Shown: piece by piece, positions 25,571 through 38,300 of the stretch | Position numbering within the stretch: position 1 is the first letter of the stretch | Layout: the number at the start of each line of letters is the position of its first letter | NCBI GenBank assembly: GCA_030141605.1 | Contig: JAQGDQ010002384.1 | Span: 186,001 to 250,000 of the forward strand | Direction: 5' to 3' | Length of the DNA stretch: 64,000 bases | Source: Tubiluchus corallicola | Taxonomy: Eukaryota > Priapulida > Priapulimorpha > Priapulimorphida > Tubiluchidae | The notes under the pieces: model-generated | Told to the model about the DNA's origin: nothing | Seen by the model: the letters and a program-made list of their open reading frames with translations, nothing else | Database searches by the model: none | Made by a program: the position numbers and the translations under genes

Positions 25571-28500
25571 GGCAGTATCACAGGTCACGTGACGCAAGTA
25601 AGCAATAGCTACCCTGCATCTTTATTCGAATAGCTCACAGCGCAAAAAAAGCTTCGTGCCAATCTAAAGGCGAACTATTCTGCGTTTCAGCGTTGCACGG
25701 CAATTAAAATCTCCACCGAACTTTCGTGTTGAACTGCAAACGTGAGCATTACATACAAATAAGATCTTGGAAATGTGGTATAACTTTTCCACCTAGACAT
25801 TTCATACTCAACATGCAGCTGGTCTTTTCTTGTCCTTTAAATGATCGGTTGTGTCCGAGTTTCACCACTTTTTGAGGATGCGGTAACTGTAATGTTATTT
25901 CAACATTTTTAACGTGCAGTTAACTTAGGAATTAATTACAGCCTATAAACTGTTAGCTCAGCTCTTTAAAAAACGAGCCCACTTCCTAAATTCCCATTTC
26001 CAGAATGGCTTAATAAAATTACAGGTCAATCGGGTAAACGATAATAATTTTGCACTTTTTTGAAAGCGACTTGCTGCTCCTGTTCTAATAGCATAAACAC
26101 TGCAGCAAATAACAAAAAGTCATATTATGAATGTACATATTATTGCGCTTTTTACTCATAATTGTGGAGCAGCTTTCATCGATTCAATGGCATGCAGCAT
26201 CGTTATTAATATATCCCTGGAACAGGATATGATCACATATTATGAGTCTTCTCTTCCTGGAGGTAACTTAAATTAATGACTTGCGTAACAGTAGTATAGA
26301 TAGACATTTCGCACCACAGAAAAATCGTATAATACTGCGCGCTACAGTCAAGCACGCAATTCTGCATAATTTTACATAATTCCAGACACATTTTAGATAA
26401 ATTCCCACAAAGTTAGTCACATGTATCATGATGTATGTCGTTTGGTAAAACTAAAAACACTTACCGTAAAAAAATTATAACATTTCCGCCAAGAATTTTT
26501 CCCATCCACCATTAGACAGCAATGCCAGCTTACAGCTATGAAGGTAGGGTTACCAAATTAACGTATTTTCAACAAGCATGAAGTTCTAGCAATCTTTGAC
26601 AAAACGTCGCCCTGCGGTCACTTTTAATCAACTGGACCTTATGTCGTATTGTTGTTTTGTTAACTCGCCAGTGAGCATTTCGTCGTCTGCTGATTGCACC
26701 TGTTGCGCTCAGGTGAAGATGCTTAGCTTCCGGCTTCAGCGAATGAATGTTGAAACCTCCTCTGGCTGAATCAACGAAGCTGTAATCAGATACAGCGCCA
26801 CACTGTGGCAAATACTCTAAACATTGTACATGCAGAACCAAGCCGTCTGTGTACACTTCACATTTTCATAGCAAATTTCCTTCAATAAAATAATGCAAAT
26901 GTTATGTGAAATTTAATATGAAAAGTTTGTATGTTTGTGAATGTCCTTATTGGATATTACATTCTCTGATATATTCCGTATAATTAAATAATCGTTTTAT
27001 ACTTTTTTGTTTGCATTTAGACACATTTGTCGTGAAACAGTGTTATTATTTTAACATTATGACTATAATGTTGAGGCTTACTCAGTTTTATTGTAAAAAC
27101 AATGAATCATTTTAATGAGAAATAAAATACTACTACTACTAATAATAAATGCCTAGGCGTTCAATGAGGGTGCCAATAGGAAGGAAAAAATTTACTATTT
27201 GTATAAAAGAGGACGTCTTATGATCAATTCTAATGTGCAATTCAGAGCCAATGCTAATGTATCAGGTTTTTAATTTACAGGCCAATGTTAAAGGAAAACA
27301 GGATAATTCTTCATATATTGCTCCATTTTCAGGTCAGATAAAAAGTATGCATTTTAACAGAGTTAATACTGCGAAAATTGTTTCTGATAACCAAGTAATA
27401 GATTTTAAACTTAATTAACGGCAGACGAGCACAACTATTCATGACATCACAAACTAAAATAATTTTCAACAACAAAATCTTTCCATGAGTACGTTGCACA
27501 GTTTGTTAAAGCGAAAATTGAAGTACAGTGCTACTGTAAGATTTCAGTGTGCTGTACTAAAATTAGGCAAGCTCTAAGATAAAAATTCACATTTCAAATT
27601 CACCTCTGTGCTCACACATAAGCTGTCTAACGTGTGTAGTTTGTCACAAACTAACACATGTAAACTGATAGGTACAGCACCTGTTTTTGTACAATGTATT
27701 TCCGAAATACAGACGCTACTGCCCATCCAACTACGAATGGCAAACAGCAAGGAACTAGTGACGCGAAAGCGAAATTGTGTTTGTGTGGTGGTAATAATTG
27801 TTTCACGTAAGTCACTTTTGAAAAAAAGTATGTTTCCTTTGAATATTTTAAAGAGTAGTTTGTTTTGACCTACAGTTTAAGATTGGGTCCAGTTTTGCTT
27901 TAAGAATTTAGTGCTCAGACATAGCTTTATTTCTCACACTTTTATGTATTATGTACCAGTTTGAAACTTCAACATTTTTCCAAAAATGCAAAAAGTGACA
28001 AATTTAGACAATATACAAGTACAGATTTAATTTATATATTATTTAATTGGTATGTCGGACACATGAAAATCAACATGTTTTTTCAAAATATTCAGCATTA
28101 GTCTTTTTGAGTTTGCCTTCAACTCATATTATTGTCATTTGTCTCTTACTAAAAAATCAGTTACGTTCACTTAAGAACTCAAATTAATTAGAAGCTTCTG
28201 AATAAACTACACGGGTTTCCTCTTTACGAAACATTAGAAAAACCACAAAAGCTTATGATGTTTTCTGGGACCATGATGACGTGGCTTGATTCTGATTATG
28301 TAAGTAATCTGATTATGCTATGACGTATAATATAATATGGCTTGATGTATATAATTCTGATTATGCTATGACATGTATAATATAATAAAGACAGATTTTA
28401 CTATTGCGAGTCAGCAGAGAGATAGCTTGTAAAAGCATCAGTAGAAAGAAATGGAAAGCAAAATACGTTCAAATAAATACAATCAAATTGAAAATATTCG

Positions 28501-29305
28501 TCATTTCTGACAACCAAAAATACGTGTATTATTGTGCTGACATGATAATAAAGATGACTGAGACATCAAATACACCTTGCAAGACTGAAGACAATTTCAG
28601 ACAATATTACATACGCAATAGATTACATAGGTCCCCATATTGATTTGATTACTGAGTGTAATCCGTAATAGGATACCCTGAACCTAGACCTGTGTGTGCA
28701 TTTTCAATGAAATCAAATAACATGTATCCCCTAAAATACAACCACAAACATAAATGCAGGCCATATGAGTGCTTGATAAAGACACATAGAAAACATATGT
28801 GCAACAGTAATACAAAAACTGTGCTTAAATCAAGTCATCTAAACCAAAAATCATTAGTATTCTTCAAGGTTATATACAGATGTAACCAACATTTCACTAG
28901 TGGCACACAGTGTTTTCTAGGAACTTAATTTCTTAGTACAGATCTGTTTAGAAGTTACGAAAATATCCCTAGTCTATTGCTTCAGACTTAAAAGTAATTT
29001 TTTATAATATCAACTTATACAGGAACTATTCTTCAAGAAATGGACTATGACCCCCCTATTGTTTGGAAAGCTTCTCGGATCTTATCCTAAATACTGCACA
29101 TTTCAAGCAATTTGTGAGACAAATTGTGGTCATCCCCAATAACAGAACAGGTTTGAATAAGAGCCTGGCATATGACACTCTGTGCCATCACCTTTGCAGA
29201 AAATGCTAAAATTAAAATTATTTACACAACTATAGCTATATGGAAAAGGGAAGAGTTAAGTGGTGTAGCCACGACTAAGCTTGCATTACAAGTAATGGGT
29301 TTAAA
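25571..29305. other. Spacer downstream of MTA; no gene established
   Basis: A 95-aa minus-strand open frame at 26,569-26,856 has mixed composition but no family match. I found no confident splice partner, so it is not called. Near 27,115-27,150 an AATAAAATACTACTACT sequence looks like another retroelement-type tail. A partial duplication of TCTGATTATGCTATGAC is present at 28,307 and 28,353. Polyadenylation of MTA (minus strand) would fall here. Confidence 0.4.
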
Positions 29306-32300
29306 TTAGTCGAGAATGACGACTTGATCCGAGCGTCCAAAACCGGGAGTTTTCACGTTCACTCTTCGCCACGGTTTGCGAGCGATCTTTCTCAGTTCGA
29401 TTCCAGTCAACTGTTTACGAACTTTCCTAAAAATAAGAAACAGCTCGAGCATAGGATACAAAACGCGATGAATATACATCTACTGCTTTTAAATTTTAAT
29501 ATTTCTATTGTTTATAACACAAGTATGTCAACGAAATCTGGTAAAAAAATTCCATGTAACAAACCTAGTATTATCAGTAGCATGGAAGTAGACATCATCG
29601 GGAGCCTCAACCCAGTTCAGTAAGTGTCTTTTTCCTGCGCGGTTCATCGAGATTTTATCCCGTCCGTTGAATCCATGTGCACCCATTCCCATCATAGCCT
29701 GCAGTCGCTGGGCACCGTACACGGCACTGGGACGCTGGAGAATTTGCCCAGTCTGAGGACTAGGAGCCAACACAGGACGCTTTGCTGGATGACCTATTAA
29801 AACAAAAAAGCAATGACTGTTATGGGCGATGTGACATTAATTTGCAATATCATGTACCTAATAAGAGGCTTACAGCATCTTTAATATAACTGTCAACACT
29901 GGACAATGGTTTGCAGACAATCACTAAAATAACTTGGGAAATTAAACTTGTAAATGTAAGAAATGTAAAAATGTAAAGCCGAGAATCGAACATTTTATCG
30001 ACTGTGTTCAACTGAATATAATCCAATTCACAATTCAATCCAACTAACAATTACGTTGAGTGTACGTACTCCCCTTTAAACAAGAAAATTCTGTAACAAT
30101 GAGCAACAGTCATTTTCCTCTGTAACCTATTGCATTTTTCATTATGACCGTCACTTGACCCCTGACTAGATCATCATCTAGCATTTCTTTGCTACTTGGT
30201 ACAATGCAATGAAACGTGTCATACAGAAACAAATATATTCAGTTTTCAGCAACATGATGGTCACCTCGTATAAGGTTTCTTTGCCGTCTTTTTCAATTAT
30301 TGATTAAATACAGCGGATTGGTTGGCTATTTTTGTCAAACCTCAACTACATCTTCTCATGGTCCTTAAGAAAAACTGATAAGCGATTGCCAATGTATTGA
30401 CAAGCCAAGAAGGAACATGTAAGTTTTCGACAAGAGGCTGGTTAATAGTTGTACATTGATTTGCAGTTTTCCATCTGTCTTCAGGTCAGTCTTTTATCCT
30501 CTGTCCATTAGTGCTCACTTAACAGAATCTGATAAATGCTTGACAGAGTTTGGACAAAATCGTTGACATGTTCTAGCGCAAAAGCATCCTAAGGAACATC
30601 TCATCGTTCAAGTTTCGGACAATTATTGAAAATGTAGGTTTTACTTTGAAGGCAAAAAATTTATAAGTACTTGGGAACATAAAGCATAAAAACAATTTTT
30701 AATCGATGATAAATGATCTGAACGCTAAATGGAATAAAAAATTACAAAATCTTAACACTAAGTTAATTCAATACGAGCTAATCCCAAACACAACCCTTCA
30801 TTTATCTAATAGTACAGTATTAATGGCAGTGAGGGGTGGGGCACTCATTTTAAGCTGAAATCTTTAATAACAATGTAACTGCTGCTTACGATAATAGAAG
30901 CCGGGAGCTTAAATACAAAATTTTGTAGATTTATTCTATGAGTTAGCAATAAATTTAATACGAGCGCAGTACAGGGCGAACTTGGCAAATAGCCCATTGG
31001 TATAAATATAATCTGTAGAATATAATCGGTATAAATAATTGGCTACTGGATAAGTCTAATCAATGTGATAAACAAAATGGAGAAAAAGTTTCACTGATAT
31101 TTTAAGCTTAAATGTCCTGCCTTTACATCTATGAATAATGATGACAGACACTTGTTTTCGGCAGGAAGTGGCAATCAAAAAACATTACTAGTTGTTTGTA
31201 ATTTAATACGCAAACGTTTTCTAAATAGGAAGGATTTACGGAATTTAATATTTATACATTTTATTGTTACCTGATTTTGTTAAAGTGTTACTTGTGTATG
31301 TATAGTTGGGTTTATGGCATACATCAGGGTTTGATGTTGTTTTATAATATGTTATGTATCAATTTGTACTTATATTTCTTTTTGGCATTTTGTACGTAAT
31401 GACCATGCACTCTGATAAATACACTTTCATTCAATAAATTATTTAAAATATTCAGATGATAATTAGTGTGATAATAATTTGAATTTTTTTCTCTCGACTC
31501 AGTATTTCTTCCTCCATAGAATGGTGTTGGTCCCATGTAAAATTGTGGTTGTGTACGCAAGAGATAGAAAACATGTTTATTTTTAAAAAAACAAAACAAT
31601 TATTTTATCGTCTGTTTATCGTACCAACCTTGCCGTTTTAATTTTACTTTAGTCAAAATGATTAATCAGACAATAAACTTACTTAAAGGACAAAAAACTT
31701 TACTTACATAAAACTAAAAAAATCACCTTGAAATTTTGTATCACCTACATGCTGTCTTATTGCGTACAGAGCTTGTATTAGCAGCATCGCTAGATAAAAC
31801 TTGAAAACTCCCGCGACGACCATCAGGTACAGCCATTTTAATGGCAGGTCATTTAAAATAAGTTGAAAAAATAATCAGAGCATTCGTAGCGCACATTTCA
31901 CTAACTGAACAAAGGTACAAATTGCTGAAACTTGTCAAAAAGATTAAAAATAAGTTTTTTTTGGCGAGTTAGAAGTGCAAACTTGAAGGGTGAGCCAATG
32001 ACATTTTACCAATTGGTGGCGAGAACACTACAATTTTCTTTCCCACTTACATACATTTTTCAACTAAGCATGATGCAAAGTGCTATAACTTTGTGTGGCA
32101 AGTTTTTTGGGATTTAAAACTGCTCGTTATTCCACTTTAATTTCAAGCACCAGACTGATCTACTCAATATCACATTCCAAGAAACTAATCTAAGGAAACT
32201 TACCATCACCACCTGCATGATCAAATGCACGTTTCTTCATGATGGTGGGTGCCAAGTTACCAATACCTGTGCTGCCACCTGTAACCATTTCAGACATTCT

Positions 32301-35300
32301 CTGCAGTGGATCAGTTACAGAACGAGCAGGCCTGGCACTTTTACGCTCTGAAATAAATGTAAGAATTGCAATCACCAATGCAATGCAATGCAGCAAACGT
32401 TAAATGATGCTCCAAGTCATAGGAAAAATCAAGCTGCACTAAGCATCTTGAACTCCCAGTAAGGTTCTTTTACCTTCTTAGATAAGCTACGTTTTGTCTA
32501 GGAATCGAGTGAATTCTACGAAAAACTGGAAAGCTAAATACAGAAATTTACAGTTTACAATGGCCCAGTCCATGAATGAACTTCGACAAATGTAAAGCTT
32601 TTGCTTGCATTTAGTCAAAGTACTTCCTTAAGACTGACTAAGTCAACCACACAAGCAATCTCATCAGCCAAGACAGCTTTCTAGATGGATAAGCTACGCT
32701 CACTATTGAAAACAAAGTTCTTATTTGATGAAACATAATGATGTGAAATTTCCCCTTACTTGTCTAGTATTCGTGTTTCAAAAATTAGAGGTGGCAACAT
32801 CCTTCAAATTAATTGACAAGCTTACGTGATACGCGGTCCTCCCGAGGCATTATCGCAGCGGGCTTGACGGGCGTGTCCCGAGACTCTCTAGTTGCAGTTC
32901 CTCCGGTAAGAACGTCTGGTTTGCCAGTTGATAAATCTATTCCCAAGCGTGCCACAATGTCGTCTGTTCCTGATCGCTTCTTAGCAACCATCTTGCCTAT
33001 AATTACGTAAACACTGTACATGTATTATGGTGCAACTGTGATAGCTTAACAAAATCTACGCAAGCATGTAACATTTCAAAATGGCCAACCAAACCTATAA
33101 GACGAATCAATGACTTGAATTAAAATACTACATTACGGAGAGAAATAAGGCAATTCAAAGAATCAACTAAAGGGTGGGTTGTGCTAACGCATTATCTATT
33201 TTACAGTTGACTTAAACCTGCCACTCTGTACGACAGAGTGGATGCTCGTACAAACACATTATCTGACTTCTGCTCTCATCAAGGATTTGGATGGTTTCTA
33301 GATGAAGCTTACTCATGGAATGACCAGAATAGCAAAAACAGTTGCAGGTATAGTCTGGTTCTGAGGGTGCCCTCATCACTGAGTTCACGTCGGTGTAACT
33401 TAAGCCAGCCACAAAAAAATTGTTTCTGTCTTACCTCATCAACTCAAAAGATGGCAGCAGGAAGGGAAGAAAATTTTTTTTTAAAGCTTTGTGAATGTGA
33501 ATCGTGGAATATCAATTTCATTTGAAATTGAAGTTTGTTTACTTTCCACTGGTTAGTAGTAATGCTTTAAATTTTTTCAATGCACATTTATCACGCTTTG
33601 ATTTTTAGCTTTTTGTTTCACATTACTAAACTGTCGTACAGTATCAATTATCATGTAGTCTCTTTTTTGTATAGTACAAATATATGATCTGATAATCACG
33701 CCTAAGCGGCAGTACTACTCGGGCGTTAATAGCCATTAATATGCTGATTAGGCAGAAAAAATTATACGTTCTAGCCTCCAATACAGTAATCAGCATCATA
33801 CAAAATGGCAACCCTGGAGAGTTTGGCAACCCAAAAAACATGGATGCATCCTCGCTGAAATAATAATTATTGCATTTTACATTTGAAATTAAAAAGAATG
33901 AGTCGGTGAGACTTAATAGGGAAAAGCTGGGAAGAAGAAGATTTGAAATTTAAAAAAATACTATTTTACATGAGTGTGTCAGTATATGAACATACAAAAA
34001 CAATTATAAAATTACCCGGGTGATTAGATGGAAACAGAAGTATTTTTACTGTCGGCCTTAGGCATGAGAATCATAATTATTAATCCCCTCCTACATGCTT
34101 TGCCCACCCTATTGTCACAAAGTTTGTTAGGCCAACATTAACATGTTGTTTTTTAGTTTTTTTATCTGCACCTGCGAGCGTTCAATGTAATAGTAGTATA
34201 CTAGTACTTATAACTGTAGAACAGTAGCAGTGGGAAAGGCAGCAGCAACAATTACTGAGTTCATTGCCTTTTAAATGTCTACTTAAAACAATGTGGGAAT
34301 CAAGAAATGGCTTCACTCTACCAATCTATAATTTATAAACTAATAGAAATGGCTTCACTCTACCAATCTATAATTTATAAACTAATAGACTATTTACTCA
34401 GCAAAATGAAATATTTGTTATGGCTTTCATAACCTTACTTTGAATAAAATGGATGTATCCATATAATCTGCTTAAAATGTATATGAAGTATGACTATCAC
34501 ACATTTTAATTAAACTGTAATTATGTTAACCAACCTAAAGGTTTGTCTTTATCAGCAGCAATCCTAGCTTGGCATTCTGCTTTAATCGCTGCTGCATTGA
34601 TTGGTTCAAAAGGTTTTCGCCCGGCGTGTCGAACTCGCAACATGTCACCACACACTCTCCGAGCAAGACGAGTCAGAGGTGTAGTGTGCAGGCAGAATGC
34701 TGCCCGAGTCTTTACAATGGGACGAGGACTCCCGGAGCGCATCGCGAAGCCATGCATAGCTGCACAGTGACGAACCAGCTGCGTGCGCATCTTAAACTCC
34801 TTTCCACAACCTGCAAATGAACAAATTTGAACGTGCAATCATAAACCAGGACTATGAAACAGCCAAAAGACTAAACATGAAAATGATTTCTTTGTTGATT
34901 CAAGAAGCCAGAAAATCAATAATGTTTTGATGCAAAATAAAAATGTTTCTTTCACAAAAAGTGCGAATGAGAAAAAAAATGAGAAAAACTGTGTTCTTTG
35001 TATTTATTTCCAGTCCTTTAAAACACTAGTTTTCATGAACTTTTTCAAGTATTTCCTAGCAAAAATTTGCTCACATATGCAAAAATACCTCCATAACTGT
35101 AGTTCATTCAGCCTATCAGCACATGTGAAAATAAAGAGAAAACCATTAATAATTATGCTGGAAATTTTGATAGAAGTGAGAGTTCAGTGGACAGGGTTCC
35201 TACAGAATTTTAAAATAAATTTCCATGACCTCCGAAACTTTTACCTGACCAAATATAGATTTTCCATGACGAAGATAAGCAGAAACTGTATTACCAGTAA

Positions 35301-38300
35301 ACGTAATTAAACATTTTTATGTGTGGACATTCATACATATACTGATATATAATGTGTCTGCACAATTGCAGTAGTGCTAACGAAATGACACTAATTACAT
35401 TAAATAAACTTTCTTAATCCAATCATTATTTTTGGCACAGAAATTGAAACTGGGAGCCTGCCATAGCAAAATTTTATTTGAATACGAATCGCTGAAAAAT
35501 ATGTTTGAAAAAATATCGGTCCATGGTGATTATTTTTGCAACGATTTCCAATTTCCCGGACTTTTCACCCCATTTTCATCATTTTCCCTGACTTTTCCAT
35601 GACTTTCCAGGATAGCCTGCATTTTTAAGGATTTTCCCTGACCGTGGGAACCTGAGTGGAGCATGCATGTGACGGAAAAGGAGAGTAAATATTTCTACTG
35701 ACATTCATAAGTTCTTATCAAGGTTGTAGAGTTGTGTTTAATTTGACAAGATATATTCAATGTGAATTTTCTTTTATATTTAAAATAAATCGAGTCCAAA
35801 AAATGTTGCATGATTTTAATAAGTAAAACTGAACTGTTACTGTCACCTTGAATAATTTTCAACTCACCAAGAACACTGCATTTATATGTCTGCATCTGCA
35901 TCTGAGCAGCCTGATTTTCTGCCTGCTCTAATCGGGTTGGCATTTTCAGGCCTCCGTACTTCTTCCAGTATGTCCAGCAGTTGGCACAAACACGACAGTG
36001 CAGGTGCGATGCACCCCAAGCATACCTGGGAAAAAAAACGTAAATAAAAATAGTGAAGTTCAACACAATAATTGCAGAAGAATTTAAAGTCAACAAACTG
36101 ATCATTAGTGCCTTGGAATATTTTATACAATTTGCCACTCAGTACGCCAAGTTCAAGCCACTAGTAACAAGGATTATGTATTTTGACATGCATTTTTGAG
36201 GATAGAAGCTTCTCACAGTATCCTTTAAGATGAGAAATTGAACTGCTCATTTTTATTTATTTATTTTTAGTTATTACGAAAACACCAAACAACAATACAA
36301 TATAGCAAAACACATTACGATGACAAGGTGTACATAAGATTATATAATTACATTAATTTCATAATAAAATTGGCATGACATGATATCATTAATGATGCAG
36401 GTGTTAGGGTGCAAAAAGGGAAGGTAAAAAATGATGGACTGATAGTGTAGGAGATGGGAATTAGTACGATTAGGTTAGTGAAATGATGTGGATTAGTTGA
36501 ATATGAGATTGCTATTAAGACATTGCAAAAATATATATATATATTTATGAACAGAAGTACACTATCGGCCAGTCTGTCACTCACTGTAAATCTGAACATA
36601 CGCGTGAACATACTATACAAGGTCAACCTTTAATTCGCATTAAAGAATAAAGTTTTCAAACTTTTTTTGAATCTTGGTAACGACGAAGTTGAATTAGTAC
36701 TTGCAGGTATTTTGTTCCGCATGGTTATTGTCTCTTTACCACATTTGGAAGCACTTATCTCAAGAAATCTCTGACAGATAAACCCAATTGCCAAAACAGC
36801 TTACCACTGATGTGAAACACTGGTAAAGCAGCTTTCACACGCACGAGAATCGACACCCTCAAATCCATTTCTTTGGCCCTGAATTGCTGCAGGGTTAGGT
36901 TTGTTGTAGTTTGGAATGTACACTTGTTTCAACTTGCTTTCTGCCTCAACGGCTTTTACACGTTTCTGCTGTACATAACGGTCTGTTGTTTTCCACATGT
37001 AGTAGTATCTGAAATAAAAAAATGGATCACATAGAGTATAAAAAAACATAAAATTTTGAATGATCACCCAACGAAAAGATCGACGCTGGTCTCCACCAAC
37101 TATGGCTTCGAACAATAACCTTTATTGAAAAATACTAAGCTAGAAAATTAATGCAGTGTTTGTGTTCTTTTTAAACAACTTTCACTCTTATAATTTCCAA
37201 ACACACTTTTTTATCAAAAAACCATTTTACCATATTTCCAAGAAACACTTAAGCTCTTAAAAGGTTTTTCAGACCTAATATTATATTACTACTCCTTGCA
37301 AAATAAAATTATGGATGTAAAATTGCAATCTAGCACCTGGATGTAAGGTATACCACTAATGTCACACAACTACATAAGGTAAAAGCAAAAAAACTAACCA
37401 GTTCTTCATAATTTTAATGGCTACTCAAGCATCTGTTTATCTTAAGCAACAATTCAATGAACAAACACTTCACAATTAAATAGTACAGCAGGAAATAAAG
37501 TTAAGATTATATACTAAAGAGTGATTGCTCTGAGTTCTAACAATTTCTCATCATTGTTTCATCTGCCATATTGGTGAACTGTTGACAAGTTGGCTTCTGG
37601 TAGTGAAATGTCGCAAATCTTAAATCTATAAACCAAATTTTCAACATTACTGTACATGCGCATACTCTATAATGTTCTTTAAAGATTTCCATGGTAAGAA
37701 GTCTTGTCTAATGTCACCAAAATCTTTTCCGTATTTCTCAATGGCTTCTTCAAAAAGATTTGCTTCGGCAGCCGACCACTCCTCCATTTCATCGCGACAC
37801 AAGACTGGGCCACTTGGTGGCACAAGTGTTGAAATTGCCTTTGAGAGATCGTAACCTATAAAAAATACACTCTAGCAAGACGTTGTTAACCGCAAAAAAA
37901 ATTAAAAGTACATTATTGTATTAATGTACACAAAAGTGCATTAATTATAATAACTGCAAACAGGTTAACTAAACTGTGTAAATAAAATTTAGCTATATTT
38001 TTCTATCTAATAAAAAATACCACTCTATAAATTACAGAAAAGTAACAACATGAGACAGGCTTTCCAACGTTCACTACGTTTCAAACTTCAATTATAGAAA
38101 CCTTGATAAAATCCTCAAAAATCATACTCACTGCTAACACATACTGTGTTTTAAATATAGTAATTTTTAAATAAAAACTGTCATTTCAAAGGCACCTTTA
38201 CACTAACAACCAATAAATTGGTTGGTTACTATTAATTTAAGCAAGCTTAGACAAATTTTTTTAAGTTATATCGGATACAGTATATAGTTGCAGCTAGTAC

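Noticed and set aside
26569-26856. 95-aa minus-strand frame considered as an extra MTA exon or separate gene
   Set aside because: No phase-compatible join gave a family-like sequence, and the true last MTA exon was found at 29,306-29,426. It stays an unexplained open frame.
29528-29564. Stop of the open frame in MTA exon 11 taken as the gene's end
   Set aside because: A donor (AG|GTTTGT) lies after HATDNTR. The downstream exon at 29,426-29,306 encodes the conserved MTA C-terminus, so the readthrough sequence is intron.
33238-33525. 95-aa plus-strand frame in MTA intron 8
   Set aside because: No family match and no splice partners. It lies opposite the MTA transcript.
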